Part shown: positions 17,462 through 26,089 of the stretch, piece after piece
Numbering within the stretch: position 1 is the stretch's first letter
Layout of the letters: every line of letters begins with the position of its first letter
Source of the DNA: Sulfitobacter sp. M05
GTDB taxonomy: Bacteria > Pseudomonadota > Alphaproteobacteria > Rhodobacterales > Rhodobacteraceae
Length of the DNA stretch: 64,000 nt
Assembly: GCF_029285175.1 (NCBI RefSeq)
Contig: NZ_JABEDH010000002.1
Coordinates: 744,001 to 808,000 of the forward strand
Direction: 5' to 3'
Position numbers and translations under genes: made by a program
Notes under the pieces: generated by a model
Database searches by the model: none
Told to the model about the DNA's origin: nothing
What the model saw: the letters and a program-made list of their open reading frames with translations, nothing else

Positions 17462-18337
17462 ATGAAAATCTCCAGACTTGGCTTTCGGGGCTATTGGGAT
17501 GTTCTGAAATCCAGTTTTGCCCAGATTGGTGACAGCAATCTGGCACTGGTTTCTGCGGGCGTGGCGTTTTTTTCGATGTTGTCTTTGTTCCCCGCGCTGG
17601 CAGCCGTGATTGCGGTAATGGGGCTGATCGCGGATCCGGTTGAAGTCATCGTGCAACTGGAAGATCTGCGCGGATTGATGCCTGCTGATGTGTTCGACAT
17701 TATCCATCAGCAAGTGGTCAGCCTTGTATCGGCAAGCAGTGACACCTTGGGGTGGGCCGGTCTGGTTTCCCTGCTGCTGGCGCTTTGGTCGGCGCGCGCA
17801 GGGGTTGGCGCGATGATTATCGGTTTGAATTCGGTCTATGCCCAGCCTAACCGGAACACGGCCCGACATTATTTGCGGGCGCTCATTCTGACGGTTGCTT
17901 TGGTTGGTGTTGGGATCGTCGCTTTGATCAGTTTGGTTGTGATCCCGGTTCTGTTGGCCTTTTTCCCGCTTGGTCTGCTTGGAACCTTGTTGATTGACGG
18001 ATTGCGCTGGATTGTTGCGGTGATTGTTCTTTTTGCCGGTGTTGGCGTTCTGTACAGGTTCGGCCCCAACCACAAAGTGGCGCGGTTTCGCTGGTTGTCA
18101 GCTGGCGCAATTGTTGCTGTCGCGCTTTGGGTAATCCTGTCGCTGGCGTTTTCCTATTACGTGACCAATTTCGGAAATTACAATCAGGTTTACGGGTCCA
18201 TTGGCGCGGTCGTTGCGATGCTGATCTGGCTGTGGATCACCAGTTTTCTGGTCCTTTATGGGGCATCGCTGAACGCGCAGATAGAGCTATGGGTCAGGAA
18301 CCACCCCGCCAACCCGTCACCAGATGAAACGGCCTAA
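17462..18337 (+). CDS. YihY/virulence factor BrkB family inner-membrane protein
   Basis: Polytopic membrane protein of 291 residues with about six hydrophobic segments. Family features are the N-terminal DSNLALVSAGVAFFSMLSLFPAL, LWSARAGVGAMIIGLNSVY and, near the end, SIGAVVAMLIWLWITSFLVLYGASLNAQIE. Function is not established; the old RNase BN name for this family is wrong. I chose ATG 17462 because AAGGG sits six bases upstream; the in-frame GTG at 17456 overlaps that site. Its TAA overlaps by three bases the stop of the convergent FMN-binding gene. Confidence 0.88.
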   Translation: MKISRLGFRGYWDVLKSSFAQIGDSNLALVSAGVAFFSMLSLFPALAAVIAVMGLIADPVEVIVQLEDLRGLMPADVFDIIHQQVVSLVSASSDTLGWAGLVSLLLALWSARAGVGAMIIGLNSVYAQPNRNTARHYLRALILTVALVGVGIVALISLVVIPVLLAFFPLGLLGTLLIDGLRWIVAVIVLFAGVGVLYRFGPNHKVARFRWLSAGAIVAVALWVILSLAFSYYVTNFGNYNQVYGSIGAVVAMLIWLWITSFLVLYGASLNAQIELWVRNHPANPSPDETA

Positions 18338-19956
18338 AGCCCGTCAACAGAGGCAAATGTATCTGCCCGCGCCCGCGACCATCGGTTTTTGTTGCCATTG
18401 ATGTCCGCGGCATCACCGTCCAACAGGTAACCCTCTGGCAGGTAGCCGTAGACATCTTTGGCTTCGACCATGCTTTTGTCGCCCTGACGTAACATCATGT
18501 GATGGGGCAGAAAATCACTGGGATGGTGCAGACCGGCAGCACCGGTCATCTCGCCCAGTGCTTCCATGGTATTGCGATGGAAACGGGCGACCCGCTGGCT
18601 TTTGTGGCCGACATCCAGCGCCCGCATGCGTGTCTTGTCCTGCGTGGCCACGCCGACCGGACAGTGGTTGGTGTGACAGGCCTGCGCCTGAATACAGCCA
18701 ATGGCGAACATATACCCGCGTGCAGAATTGCACCAATCCGCCCCTAGCGCCAAGGCGCGGGCGATGTCAAAGGCCGACACAACCTTGCCTGCCGCGCCGA
18801 TCTTGATCTCTTTGCGCAGCCCCGCACCGCGCAGGGTGTTGTGAACAAAGGTCAGCCCTTCAATCATCGGCATCCCGATGTGGTTGGAAAACTCGACAGG
18901 TGCCGCGCCTGTGCCCCCTTCGGTGCCATCGACCACGATGAAATCCGGGGTGATCCCGGTCTCTAACATGGCCTTCACCATACACATGAACTCACGCCGG
19001 TGCCCGATACACAGTTTGAACCCCACCGGCTTGCCACCTGACAATTCGCGCAGCTGGCCAATAAACTCCATCATCTCGATGGGGGTCGAAAACGCGGAAT
19101 GTGCGGCGGGCGACACGCAATCCTTGCCCATCGGCACACCGCGCGCTTCGGCAATCTCGGGGCTGATTTTGGATGCAGGCAACATACCGCCATGGCCGGG
19201 CTTGGCCCCCTGACTAAGCTTCAGCTCGATCATTTTGATCTGCTCAAGCGATGCAGTTTCACGAAACTTTTCAGGGTCGAACGTTCCGTCCGACGCACGG
19301 CTGCCGAAATATCCAGAGGCCAGTTGATAGATCAGATCGCCACCCCCCGCTTTGTGATAGCGGCTGACCGAACCTTCGCCGGTGTCATGGGCAAACCCGC
19401 CCAATTTGGCACCGGTGTTCAGCGCCTGAATGGCATTGGCGGATAGCGAGCCAAAACTCATAGCGGAAATGTTGTAAAGGGATGCGGAATAGGGCTGGCG
19501 GCATTGTGATCCGCCGATTGTCGTACGGAAATCGGAATCGGTGATATGGACCGGCGCAACCGAATGGGTGACCCAGGAATAGCCGGCGTCATAGACCCGC
19601 ATACGTGTGCCAAAAGGGCGTGCGTCTTCCTCGCCCTTGGCGCGTTGGTAGACTAGGGACCGGCTGTCGCGGCTAAAGGGCTCTTCGTCTTGATCGGATT
19701 CAATCAAATACTGGCGGATTTCCGGCCGGATTCCTTCGAAAAAGAACCGCATATGGCCCAGAACTGGATAGTTACGCAGGATTGAATGCCGGGTTTGGGT
19801 GACGTCATAAATCCCCATGCCAGTCAGAGCCGCAAACAGGGCGAACGGCAGGGCAAACCACAGGCTCCACAGAAAGATCAGGACAAAACTGACCAAGGTT
19901 AACACGCCCACGAGGGCGAAAGTGGTAAATCTGGTCACGGATCCCAAATCGGGCAT
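18334..19956 (-). CDS. FMN-binding glutamate synthase family protein with N-terminal membrane anchor
   Basis: 540-residue GltB-like protein (glutamate synthase central/FMN domain). Two hydrophobic segments at about 12-55 form an N-terminal membrane hairpin. The FMN barrel follows (NISAMSFGSLSANAIQALN, GAKPGHGGMLPASKIS, VDGTEGGTGAAPVEFSN). The Fe-S ligands appear in CIQAQACHTNHCPVGVATQ. It lacks the amidotransferase domain, so it is not a complete glutamate synthase; redox partner and substrate are unknown. The start at 19956 (MPDLGS) is supported by AGGA eight bases upstream on the minus strand; an upstream ATG/GTG pair at 19980-19983 would add nine residues without a good ribosome site. Confidence 0.87.
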   Translation of the reverse strand: MPDLGSVTRFTTFALVGVLTLVSFVLIFLWSLWFALPFALFAALTGMGIYDVTQTRHSILRNYPVLGHMRFFFEGIRPEIRQYLIESDQDEEPFSRDSRSLVYQRAKGEEDARPFGTRMRVYDAGYSWVTHSVAPVHITDSDFRTTIGGSQCRQPYSASLYNISAMSFGSLSANAIQALNTGAKLGGFAHDTGEGSVSRYHKAGGGDLIYQLASGYFGSRASDGTFDPEKFRETASLEQIKMIELKLSQGAKPGHGGMLPASKISPEIAEARGVPMGKDCVSPAAHSAFSTPIEMMEFIGQLRELSGGKPVGFKLCIGHRREFMCMVKAMLETGITPDFIVVDGTEGGTGAAPVEFSNHIGMPMIEGLTFVHNTLRGAGLRKEIKIGAAGKVVSAFDIARALALGADWCNSARGYMFAIGCIQAQACHTNHCPVGVATQDKTRMRALDVGHKSQRVARFHRNTMEALGEMTGAAGLHHPSDFLPHHMMLRQGDKSMVEAKDVYGYLPEGYLLDGDAADINGNKNRWSRARADTFASVDGL

Positions 19957-20073
19957 ATCATTCCTAACGTGTTGTCGCATCACTGTTTCGGACAGTTTGA
20001 CCGGATTGGCAGCTTTCGCAAGCTCTTGGTGTTCGGTTAGGTTGACCCGGAATAATGTCCAAAAGGAATTGAT

Positions 20074-21093
20074 ATGAACAAAGGTCCATTGGCGTCTTTA
20101 AAAGTGGTCGAATTTTCCGGCCTTGGTCCTGCACCGCTGGCCGGGCAGTTGCTGGCCGATCTGGGGGCACAGGTCACCACGGTTGATCGCAAACCGGTTG
20201 CGCAGGATCCGACCGACATCAACCGGCGTGGCAAACGCTCGGTGGTTCTGGACCTCAAGGCACCGGAAGGGATCGCAGCCGCGCGGCTATTGATTGCCGA
20301 AAGTGACGTGCTGATCGAGGGCTTCAGGCCAGGCGTGATGGAAAGGCTGGATCTGGGGCCGGACACCTGCCCGGACACGATGATTTATGCGCGTATGACC
20401 GGTTGGGGCCAGACCGGGCCATGGGCGCATGTGGCAGGGCATGACATCAATTACCTGGGGCTGACCGGTGCATTGAATGCCATGGGCGCGGGGGATGCGC
20501 CGCCGGTGCCGCCGCTAAATCTTGTGGCGGATTACGGTGGCGGTACGATGTTCCTGATCTTTGGCATCCTGTCGGCGGTGATCGAACGCGGGGTTACCGG
20601 CAGGGGGCAGGTTGTGGATGCGGCGATGGTGGATGGTGTGCCTGCGATGATGGGGCTGATCCATACCATGCTGGCACAGGGCAGCTGGACTCAGGAACGC
20701 GGATCAAACTGGCTGGACGGGGCCGCGCCATTTTACCGGTGCTATACCTGTGCAGATGGCAAGTTTGTCGCCGTCGGCGCATTGGAATCGCAATTCTATG
20801 TCATCCTTCTGGAAAAACTGGGGCTGCCGCCGGCCTATGCAGATGATCAGAACGACAGATCGAACTGGCCCGCGCGCGCCGCGCAGTTCGCCGCAATTTT
20901 TGCTACACGCAGCCGCGATGAATGGGCTGGGATTTTTGCCGGAACCGATGCCTGTGTGACACCGGTGTTAAGTTTCACAGAGGCGGTAGAGCATCCGCAT
21001 ATGGCGCAGCGCGGCAATCTGGAGCGGCGTGACGGGGTATTGCAAGCCGGCCCCGCGCCGCGCTTTCGGCCCCTTGGCGGGCCGGCGAATTGA
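20074..21093 (+). CDS. CaiB/BaiF CoA-transferase family, probable alpha-methylacyl-CoA racemase
   Basis: Class III CoA-transferase-fold protein of 339 residues. It matches alpha-methylacyl-CoA racemase rather than a transferase: the catalytic His of GHDINYLGLTGAL, the Asp of LVADYGGGTM and the Glu of ALESQFY correspond to His126, Asp156 and Glu241 of the mycobacterial enzyme Mcr. The N-terminus reads LKVVEFSGLGPAPLAGQLLADLGAQV and NRRGKRSVVLDLK, both family motifs. The role would be interconversion of 2-methylacyl-CoA epimers in branched-chain lipid breakdown. AAAGGAA precedes ATG 20074. No neighbouring beta-oxidation gene. Slightly shorter than usual (about 360-380) but not obviously truncated. 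Confidence 0.87.
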   Translation: MNKGPLASLKVVEFSGLGPAPLAGQLLADLGAQVTTVDRKPVAQDPTDINRRGKRSVVLDLKAPEGIAAARLLIAESDVLIEGFRPGVMERLDLGPDTCPDTMIYARMTGWGQTGPWAHVAGHDINYLGLTGALNAMGAGDAPPVPPLNLVADYGGGTMFLIFGILSAVIERGVTGRGQVVDAAMVDGVPAMMGLIHTMLAQGSWTQERGSNWLDGAAPFYRCYTCADGKFVAVGALESQFYVILLEKLGLPPAYADDQNDRSNWPARAAQFAAIFATRSRDEWAGIFAGTDACVTPVLSFTEAVEHPHMAQRGNLERRDGVLQAGPAPRFRPLGGPAN

Positions 21094-21130
21094 GGTGTTA
21101 CACGGAAGATAACTCCTGTATCGTGGTGCG

Positions 21131-21778
21131 ATGAAGGATTTTGCCGCCTCTGATCCCACGGACTTGCTGGATGACTTGATTGTCTGTCCGCAGTGCGATG
21201 CGGCCTTTCGGATGAAAAAACCCGAAAACGGTGAACGTGCAGTATGCCAGCGCTGTCACAAGGTGCTGATCGCGCCGCGTCGGAATGCAGGGCTGCATAT
21301 CATTGCTGTGGCTTTTGCGGTGTTGTTTCTGATTGTCGGGGCGGCGGTGTTTCCGTTTCTGACAATTGATGCGGCGGGTAACAAGAACGCAGTGTCGATC
21401 CTTGATGCGGCCCTTGCGTTTTCCGGCGGGCCGATGATTGTTTTGTCGCTGGCCACCGCTGCACTGATTGTTTTTGTGCCGCTGGCACGGGTGCTGTTGA
21501 CGTTATATGTGTTGATCCCTGTGGTTTTGGACCGACCTGCGGCACGCCATGCAATCCGGGCGTTCCGCGTATCAGAGGCGCTGCGCCCGTGGTCGATGGC
21601 CGAAATTTTCGCAATCGGCTGTGCTGTGGCGCTGGTCAAGGTGGCCGATCTGGCGACGGTGGGTTTTGGCCCGGCGTTCTGGATGTTTGGAATTCTCGTT
21701 GTACTTGTGATCGCGCAAGACAATTTTATGTGCAAATGGTCAGTATGGTATCGTCTGGAACATCCGAAAAATTCGTAA
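21131..21778 (+). CDS. pqiA: PqiA-type membrane protein, first half
   Basis: Paraquat-inducible protein A domain of 215 residues. An N-terminal zinc-ribbon-like segment (CPQCDAAFRMKKP...CQRCHK, residues about 19-45) precedes four hydrophobic segments. E. coli PqiA contains two such domains in one chain; here they are split into two adjacent genes, as is common in alphaproteobacteria. PqiA works with the MCE protein PqiB and lipoprotein PqiC, probably in lipid movement between the two membranes. The 3' end overlaps the second half by 34 bases, implying coupled translation. Confidence 0.87.
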   Translation: MKDFAASDPTDLLDDLIVCPQCDAAFRMKKPENGERAVCQRCHKVLIAPRRNAGLHIIAVAFAVLFLIVGAAVFPFLTIDAAGNKNAVSILDAALAFSGGPMIVLSLATAALIVFVPLARVLLTLYVLIPVVLDRPAARHAIRAFRVSEALRPWSMAEIFAIGCAVALVKVADLATVGFGPAFWMFGILVVLVIAQDNFMCKWSVWYRLEHPKNS

Positions 21779-22395
21779 GCGCGCGCAGTCTTGGCATAGT
21801 TGCCTGCCGCCGTTGCACCAAGGCGTGGCCGATGGGCACACCGGTCTGCGGACGGTGCGGACATAAATTGCAGTCCCGTGACCCGCTCAGCCTACAGCGG
21901 GTCTGGGCCTTATGGATCGTTGGTGCGCTCTGTTATATTCCGGCGAATACCTATCCGATGCTGCGCACGCAGACACTGTTTCAAGTGGATGAAAGCACGA
22001 TCATTTCCGGCGCTGTTGAAATGGCGCACCATGGCAGTTTCGGCATTGCTGCGATCATTCTGATTGCCTCTGTTGTGATCCCTTTGTCCAAATTCTGGGC
22101 CATTGCCTATCTCGCGGTAAGCGTGAAATCCCCGACCCGGGTTTCCAATCACCGCCGCCAGATGCTTTACGAGGTGGTCGAATACATTGGACGCTGGTCA
22201 ATGATCGATATCTTTGTGGTTGCGATCCTGTCGGCGCTGGTGCAACTCAAGACACTTGCGTCAATTAATCCTGGCCCGGCGTCGATTTTCTTTGCGTTGT
22301 CGGTCATATTTACGATGCTGTCTGCTCAGGCTTTTGACTCCCGCATGATCTGGGATGTTCAGGCTGAAAACGAGGATCCGAAACACGATGAATGA
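21745..22395 (+). CDS. pqiA: PqiA-type membrane protein, second half
   Basis: 216-residue PqiA domain protein. It starts MVSSGTSEKFVSARSLGIVACRRCTKAWP and has a CxxC...CGRCGH zinc-ribbon pair followed by four membrane segments (for example VGALCYIPANTYPML, IAAIILIASVVIPLSKFW, WSMIDIFVVAILSAL). ATG 21745 is preferred; an ATG three codons earlier (21736) is possible. It overlaps the upstream pqiA half by 34 bases, and its end overlaps pqiB by 8 bases. It presumably pairs with the first half to form the functional PqiA unit. Confidence 0.85.
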   Translation: MVSSGTSEKFVSARSLGIVACRRCTKAWPMGTPVCGRCGHKLQSRDPLSLQRVWALWIVGALCYIPANTYPMLRTQTLFQVDESTIISGAVEMAHHGSFGIAAIILIASVVIPLSKFWAIAYLAVSVKSPTRVSNHRRQMLYEVVEYIGRWSMIDIFVVAILSALVQLKTLASINPGPASIFFALSVIFTMLSAQAFDSRMIWDVQAENEDPKHDE

Positions 22396-24862
22396 CGATT
22401 TGCCAGAAGTATCGGTTTCACCCGCGCGTAAGGCGTTTCTGAGCGGGGCATCTTTTGTATGGATCATCCCGATTGCCGCATTATGCGTTGCCTTGTTTGT
22501 CGCCTGGCAGTCCTACAACGACCGTGGGCCGGTGATCACCATCGAGTTCGAAACCGGGGCCGGGATCAAATCTGGTGAAACCGAATTGCGATACCGGGAT
22601 GTTACTGTCGGGGTTGTCGAGAAAGTCAGTTTCACCAGCGGTTTGACCCGGGTTCAGGCGCATATCCGCGTGAACAAGGACGTCGCCCCGTTTATCGACA
22701 ACGGCGCGGTGTTCTGGATCGTACAGCCGGAAGTATCGGCGCGCGGCATTACCGGCCTGAGTACGGTGTTAAGTGGCGTTTATATCGAGGGGTCATGGGA
22801 TGACGTGCAAGGGCCGCTCCCCGAAAGCTTTACCGGCGCATCAGAGGCCCCTTTAATCCGGCCTGGAAAAGGCGGTTTGGAAATTGCATTTCGTACCGTC
22901 GCCAACAGTCAGCTGACGGATAATGCGCCGATCCTTTACAAGGGGATCGAGGTGGGGCGCATCGGGCGGGCACGGATTTCGCAGCGGGGTAATTTCGCGA
23001 TTGTTGAGGCGCTGATTTTTGAGGAACACCGTTCCTTGATTAATCAGTCTACTCGTTTCTGGGATGCCTCCGGCTTTAGCGTAAGCATCGGCACCTCGGG
23101 TGCGGAAATTGATTTCTCCTCGCTGGCAACGCTTATCGGTGGGGGGATCACGTTCGATACATTCGTTTCGGGCGGCGGACGGGTATACGATGGGACAGTG
23201 TTTGAAGTGTTTCCTGATCGCGAGACCGCGCGGAACTCTGTCTTTAATGCGTCCGAAGTTGAGCCGCTGGGTGTCAGTGTCATTTTTGAGGAAAATATCT
23301 CGGGTTTGACCGTTGGCGCGCCTGTTGAATTAAGTGGCCTGAAGATCGGCGAGGTTGAATCGCTTTCGGGGATCGTTGATTACAATCAATTCGGCGACAG
23401 TCGGGTCCGTCTGAATGTGGTGCTTTCGATCCAGCCGGCGCGTTTGGGTTTGCCCGATGAGGTCACTGGCGAAGCTGCGCTGGCGTTTTTGCAAAACCGT
23501 GTTGCCTCTGGCCTGCGGGCGCGGTTGGCCTCAGCTAGTCTGTTGACCGGCGGATTGAAAGTTGAGCTGGTGATGGTGGAAGACAGCCCGCCGGCGCGAC
23601 TGGTGGGTGAGGTCGGGGATTTGCCGATATTGCCGACAACACAGAACGAAACATCCGACGCGTCGGCCACTGTCGAGGGGGTATTCACCCGGATCAATAA
23701 CCTGCCGATCGAGGAATTGTTGAATTCTGCCATCACATTTATGGATTCCGCTGAACGTCTGGTCTCTAGTGAGGACATCCGCGCTACTCCGGGTGATTTA
23801 CGTGCTTTGCTTGGCGAAGTGCAGGAACTGGTGGGCTCTGAAGAGGTGCGCAACATTCCTGTCAGTTTGAATGCAACCTTGACCCGTGTTGAAGCGCTTG
23901 TGGCTGAATTGGAAAAAGAGCGTGTCGCGGCAAAACTGGCAGAGGTCCTGACCTCTGCTGCCAGCGCTGCCAGCGCCGTTGAAAGCTCGGTTGCTGGTGT
24001 GCCGGCCTTGTTGTCAGAGATCGAAGCGGTTGCCGCAAAGGTTGAAACGCTGGAGTTGAACGAGTTGGTCAACGAGGTGACGTCATTGATCCACACTGCG
24101 GAAAAAATGGTGGCCAGCGAGGATGTGCAGGCTCTGCCCGGTGCCGTTTCGCAGTCGCTTGAGGCGTTGAACCTGACCCTTAACGAAGGGCGCAGCTTGC
24201 TGGGTGAGGTACAGGGGCTGGTCGCCTCTGAGGATGTGCAGAACATTCCCGTCACCCTGAATGCGACCCTTGTGCGGGTCGAGGGGCTGGTGGCGCAGCT
24301 GGAACAGGAGCAGATCACCAGCAAGATTTCGCAGGTGCTGGATTCAGCCCTTGGGGCGGCGCAAACTGTGGAGGAATCTGTGGCTGGTGTGCCCGCGCTG
24401 ATCAAACAGATCGAGGCCGTCGCGGCCAAGGCTGAATCGCTTGAAGTGAATGCTTTGATTGACGAACTGACCGGGTTGGCCAAAGCGGCCGAGGCCGTGG
24501 TTGGTGCCGAAGATGCCAAGGCGCTGCCGGGGTCGTTGAAACGGGCGTTGGATGAAGTGAACTATACGCTTCAGGAGTTGCGCGAAGGCGGGGCGATCGA
24601 AAATGTGAACCAGACGCTGGCCTCAGCGCGCAACGCCGCAGACAGTATCGCGGTGTCCTCCAAGGATCTGCCCAGAATTGTGGAACGTCTGACAGCGCTG
24701 TTTAATCAGGCGGGGCGTACCATCGACGGTTACAACAAAGGTGACCAGTTGAGCCGCGAGGCGCAGACCACCATGCGCGACATTCAAAAGGCCGCAGATG
24801 CCCTTGCGTCTCTGGCGCGTACCATTGAACGCAATCCCAATTCGCTTTTGCTTGGAAGATAG
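22388..24862 (+). CDS. pqiB: MCE-domain protein PqiB/MlaD family with tandemly duplicated helical C-terminus
   Basis: 824-residue inner-membrane-anchored MCE protein. One membrane helix (about 22-43) is followed by three MCE domains (about 45-140, 160-225 and 300-400; typical starts GPVITIEFETGAGIKSGE, GGLEIAFRTV and LGVSVIFEENISGLTVGA). In E. coli PqiB (546 residues) stacked MCE rings plus a helical needle form a periplasmic channel for lipids. Here the helical part is much longer: residues 474-603 (LLGEVQELVGSEE...) recur as 604-733 (LLGEVQGLVASED...) with a 130-residue period, preceded by a partial copy. The start at 22388 aligns with family N-termini (MNDDLPEV) and lies within the end of pqiA. 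Confidence 0.9.
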   Translation: MNDDLPEVSVSPARKAFLSGASFVWIIPIAALCVALFVAWQSYNDRGPVITIEFETGAGIKSGETELRYRDVTVGVVEKVSFTSGLTRVQAHIRVNKDVAPFIDNGAVFWIVQPEVSARGITGLSTVLSGVYIEGSWDDVQGPLPESFTGASEAPLIRPGKGGLEIAFRTVANSQLTDNAPILYKGIEVGRIGRARISQRGNFAIVEALIFEEHRSLINQSTRFWDASGFSVSIGTSGAEIDFSSLATLIGGGITFDTFVSGGGRVYDGTVFEVFPDRETARNSVFNASEVEPLGVSVIFEENISGLTVGAPVELSGLKIGEVESLSGIVDYNQFGDSRVRLNVVLSIQPARLGLPDEVTGEAALAFLQNRVASGLRARLASASLLTGGLKVELVMVEDSPPARLVGEVGDLPILPTTQNETSDASATVEGVFTRINNLPIEELLNSAITFMDSAERLVSSEDIRATPGDLRALLGEVQELVGSEEVRNIPVSLNATLTRVEALVAELEKERVAAKLAEVLTSAASAASAVESSVAGVPALLSEIEAVAAKVETLELNELVNEVTSLIHTAEKMVASEDVQALPGAVSQSLEALNLTLNEGRSLLGEVQGLVASEDVQNIPVTLNATLVRVEGLVAQLEQEQITSKISQVLDSALGAAQTVEESVAGVPALIKQIEAVAAKAESLEVNALIDELTGLAKAAEAVVGAEDAKALPGSLKRALDEVNYTLQELREGGAIENVNQTLASARNAADSIAVSSKDLPRIVERLTALFNQAGRTIDGYNKGDQLSREAQTTMRDIQKAADALASLARTIERNPNSLLLGR
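23807..24586 (+). repeat. Tandem 390-bp duplication inside pqiB
   Basis: Unit one 23807-24196 and unit two 24197-24586 each encode 130 residues beginning LLGEVQ and containing NIPV.LNATL, VAGVPAL, IEAVAAK and ALPG. By eye count the two are about 55-60% identical in protein, so the duplication is old and retained. A partial copy of the second half of the unit precedes unit one. Confidence 0.85.
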
Positions 24863-24864
24863 AT

Positions 24865-25428
24865 ATGACTTTTGCCGCCCGTTTGATTTGTGTTTTCTCG
24901 CTGACGTTGCTTGCCGCTTGTGGATCACCAGAACGGTTTGATGTCAGCCCGCCGGCAATCACGGAGACCCTGCGTATCGGGTTCTCATCCGTCGAGGTGA
25001 AAGACGTCTCCTTGCCCAGCTATGCCGCCTCAGACGAAATTTCCATTCGCAGTCCGGATGGGACGCTGACCAGCTCGTCAGATGTGCTTTGGGCTGATGC
25101 GCCGGACCGTGCCATTGCACTGGAGCTAAGCCAGAACCTTGCGCGGCTGACAAAACGCCGCATCGCGTCAGAGCCTTGGCCATTTGAGGAGTTTCCCGAT
25201 GCGCGGCTGGAGGTCAGGTTTTCAGAACTTGTGGCAAACAGCACCGGACTGTTTGAAACCTCCGGCCAGTATTTTGTGGCAGTCGCAGACGGGCGGCGCG
25301 AGCGGTCTGGTTTGTTTGCTTTGAACGTCGCGTTTGACCCCAAGGGTGGGCCGAATGCGATTGCGCGCGCGCGCGGGCAGCTTATCCTTGATTTGGCCCG
25401 CTATATTGCGCGGAATGGATTAAAGTAG
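24865..25428 (+). CDS. pqiC: PqiC-type ABC-transport auxiliary lipoprotein
   Basis: 187-residue outer-membrane lipoprotein. The signal peptide ends in the lipobox LLAAC with Cys19 as the lipidated residue. The rest is a PqiC/ABC_trans_aux-like beta/alpha domain (GFSSVEVKDVSLPSYAASDEI, ALELSQNLARLT, ARGQLILDLARYI). It starts two bases after the pqiB stop and ends the operon. PqiC forms the outer-membrane end of the PqiABC path in E. coli. Recognition rests on context plus the lipobox and overall pattern. Confidence 0.82.
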   Translation: MTFAARLICVFSLTLLAACGSPERFDVSPPAITETLRIGFSSVEVKDVSLPSYAASDEISIRSPDGTLTSSSDVLWADAPDRAIALELSQNLARLTKRRIASEPWPFEEFPDARLEVRFSELVANSTGLFETSGQYFVAVADGRRERSGLFALNVAFDPKGGPNAIARARGQLILDLARYIARNGLK

Positions 25429-25469
25429 GTGATTGAACGCCAACGGATTTACCCATCGGATTCTAGGGT

Positions 25470-25493
25470 ATTGAGTTTATTGGCAAGATGAAG
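25470..25493 (+). repeat. 24-bp intergenic motif, copy 1
   Basis: A 24-base sequence starting ATTGAGTTTATTGG and ending AAGATGAAG, identical to 44751-44774. It lies 42 bases after the pqiC stop. Confidence 0.75.
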
Positions 25494-25693
25494 CACGGGG
25501 CGGCGCGAGGATGCGAGGTCCGGTGTTTTTGAGCGATTGTAGAAGCGCGTGTCTCTTTGCACCACCAGAGCGCATATTCTTGCGCGCATACCAAGTGGAG
25601 ATGTCAAATCTGCTCATAGTAACAAAGTAGCGCCAAGTTCGATGCTCTCAGCCTTTGCTTCTGTCGGTACAGCGACGGTATTCCACCCACTAT

Positions 25694-25797
25694 AGCGCCC
25701 GACCCTAAACATGAATCCCCCATACCCTGCCACGCTGTGCGTTCTCGGGCATCGGGGATACGAAATGCCTCAGGTTAAAGGCCGGGCACTTTAAACC
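25694..25797 (+). repeat. Dispersed inverted-repeat element, copy D
   Basis: Member of a four-copy family. The left end reads GCGCCC..CCCTAAACATGAATC and the right end CTCAGGTTAAAGG.CGGGCACTTTAAA; the ends are imperfect inverted repeats. The inner stem is ATCCCC (25715-25720) with GGGGAT (25754-25759), differing on both sides from the other copies so that pairing is kept. The loop is unrelated to the other copies. Confidence 0.75.
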
Positions 25798-26058
25798 AGT
25801 ACAGTGGGTCCAATACTTGTCCATATCGCAAAATAGACATCGATCCGGCCTTAAGCACTGGGCAAATCGCTGATGTTGCCTCGCCCTTCACGGTCCCGTC
25901 GACATTGCCCCACCCCTGCTGCGCGGCAATGACCATGCAACACACGGTGATCGGGCGTTGCATACCTGACCTAGCGTCCGATAATGCGCTGGCTGTCATA
26001 TTGCCCCCGGATGCGCTCAACTCTCCGCTCAAGGGCTTGTTTAATCATAAGGACAAAG

Positions 26059-26085
26059 CAGGCGAACCGGTTATTGGCTCGCCTG
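26059..26085 (-). terminator. Hairpin just past the ubiB stop
   Basis: Arms CAGGCGAACC (26059-26068) and GGCTCGCCTG (26076-26085), one mismatch, seven-base loop. It begins four bases after the ubiB stop but has no T-tract, so it may be a weak terminator or a 3'-end stabiliser. Confidence 0.45.
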
Positions 26086-26089
26086 TCTG

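Larger units (their letters stand above)
25429..26089. other. 661-base gene-free stretch between pqiC and ubiB
   Basis: No convincing gene. It holds one copy of a 24-bp repeat (25470-25493), one member of the dispersed inverted-repeat family (25694-25797) and a hairpin just beyond ubiB. An 85-codon minus-strand frame (25775-26032) reads through the repeat and matches nothing I recognise. Confidence 0.6.

Noticed and set aside
23386-24519. 377-codon frame antisense to pqiB
   Set aside because: Ser/Thr/Ala-rich shadow of the pqiB repeats on the other strand.
25775-26032. 85-codon minus-strand frame between pqiC and ubiB
   Set aside because: Its C-terminus translates the dispersed repeat, it has no recognised family and no strong ribosome site.
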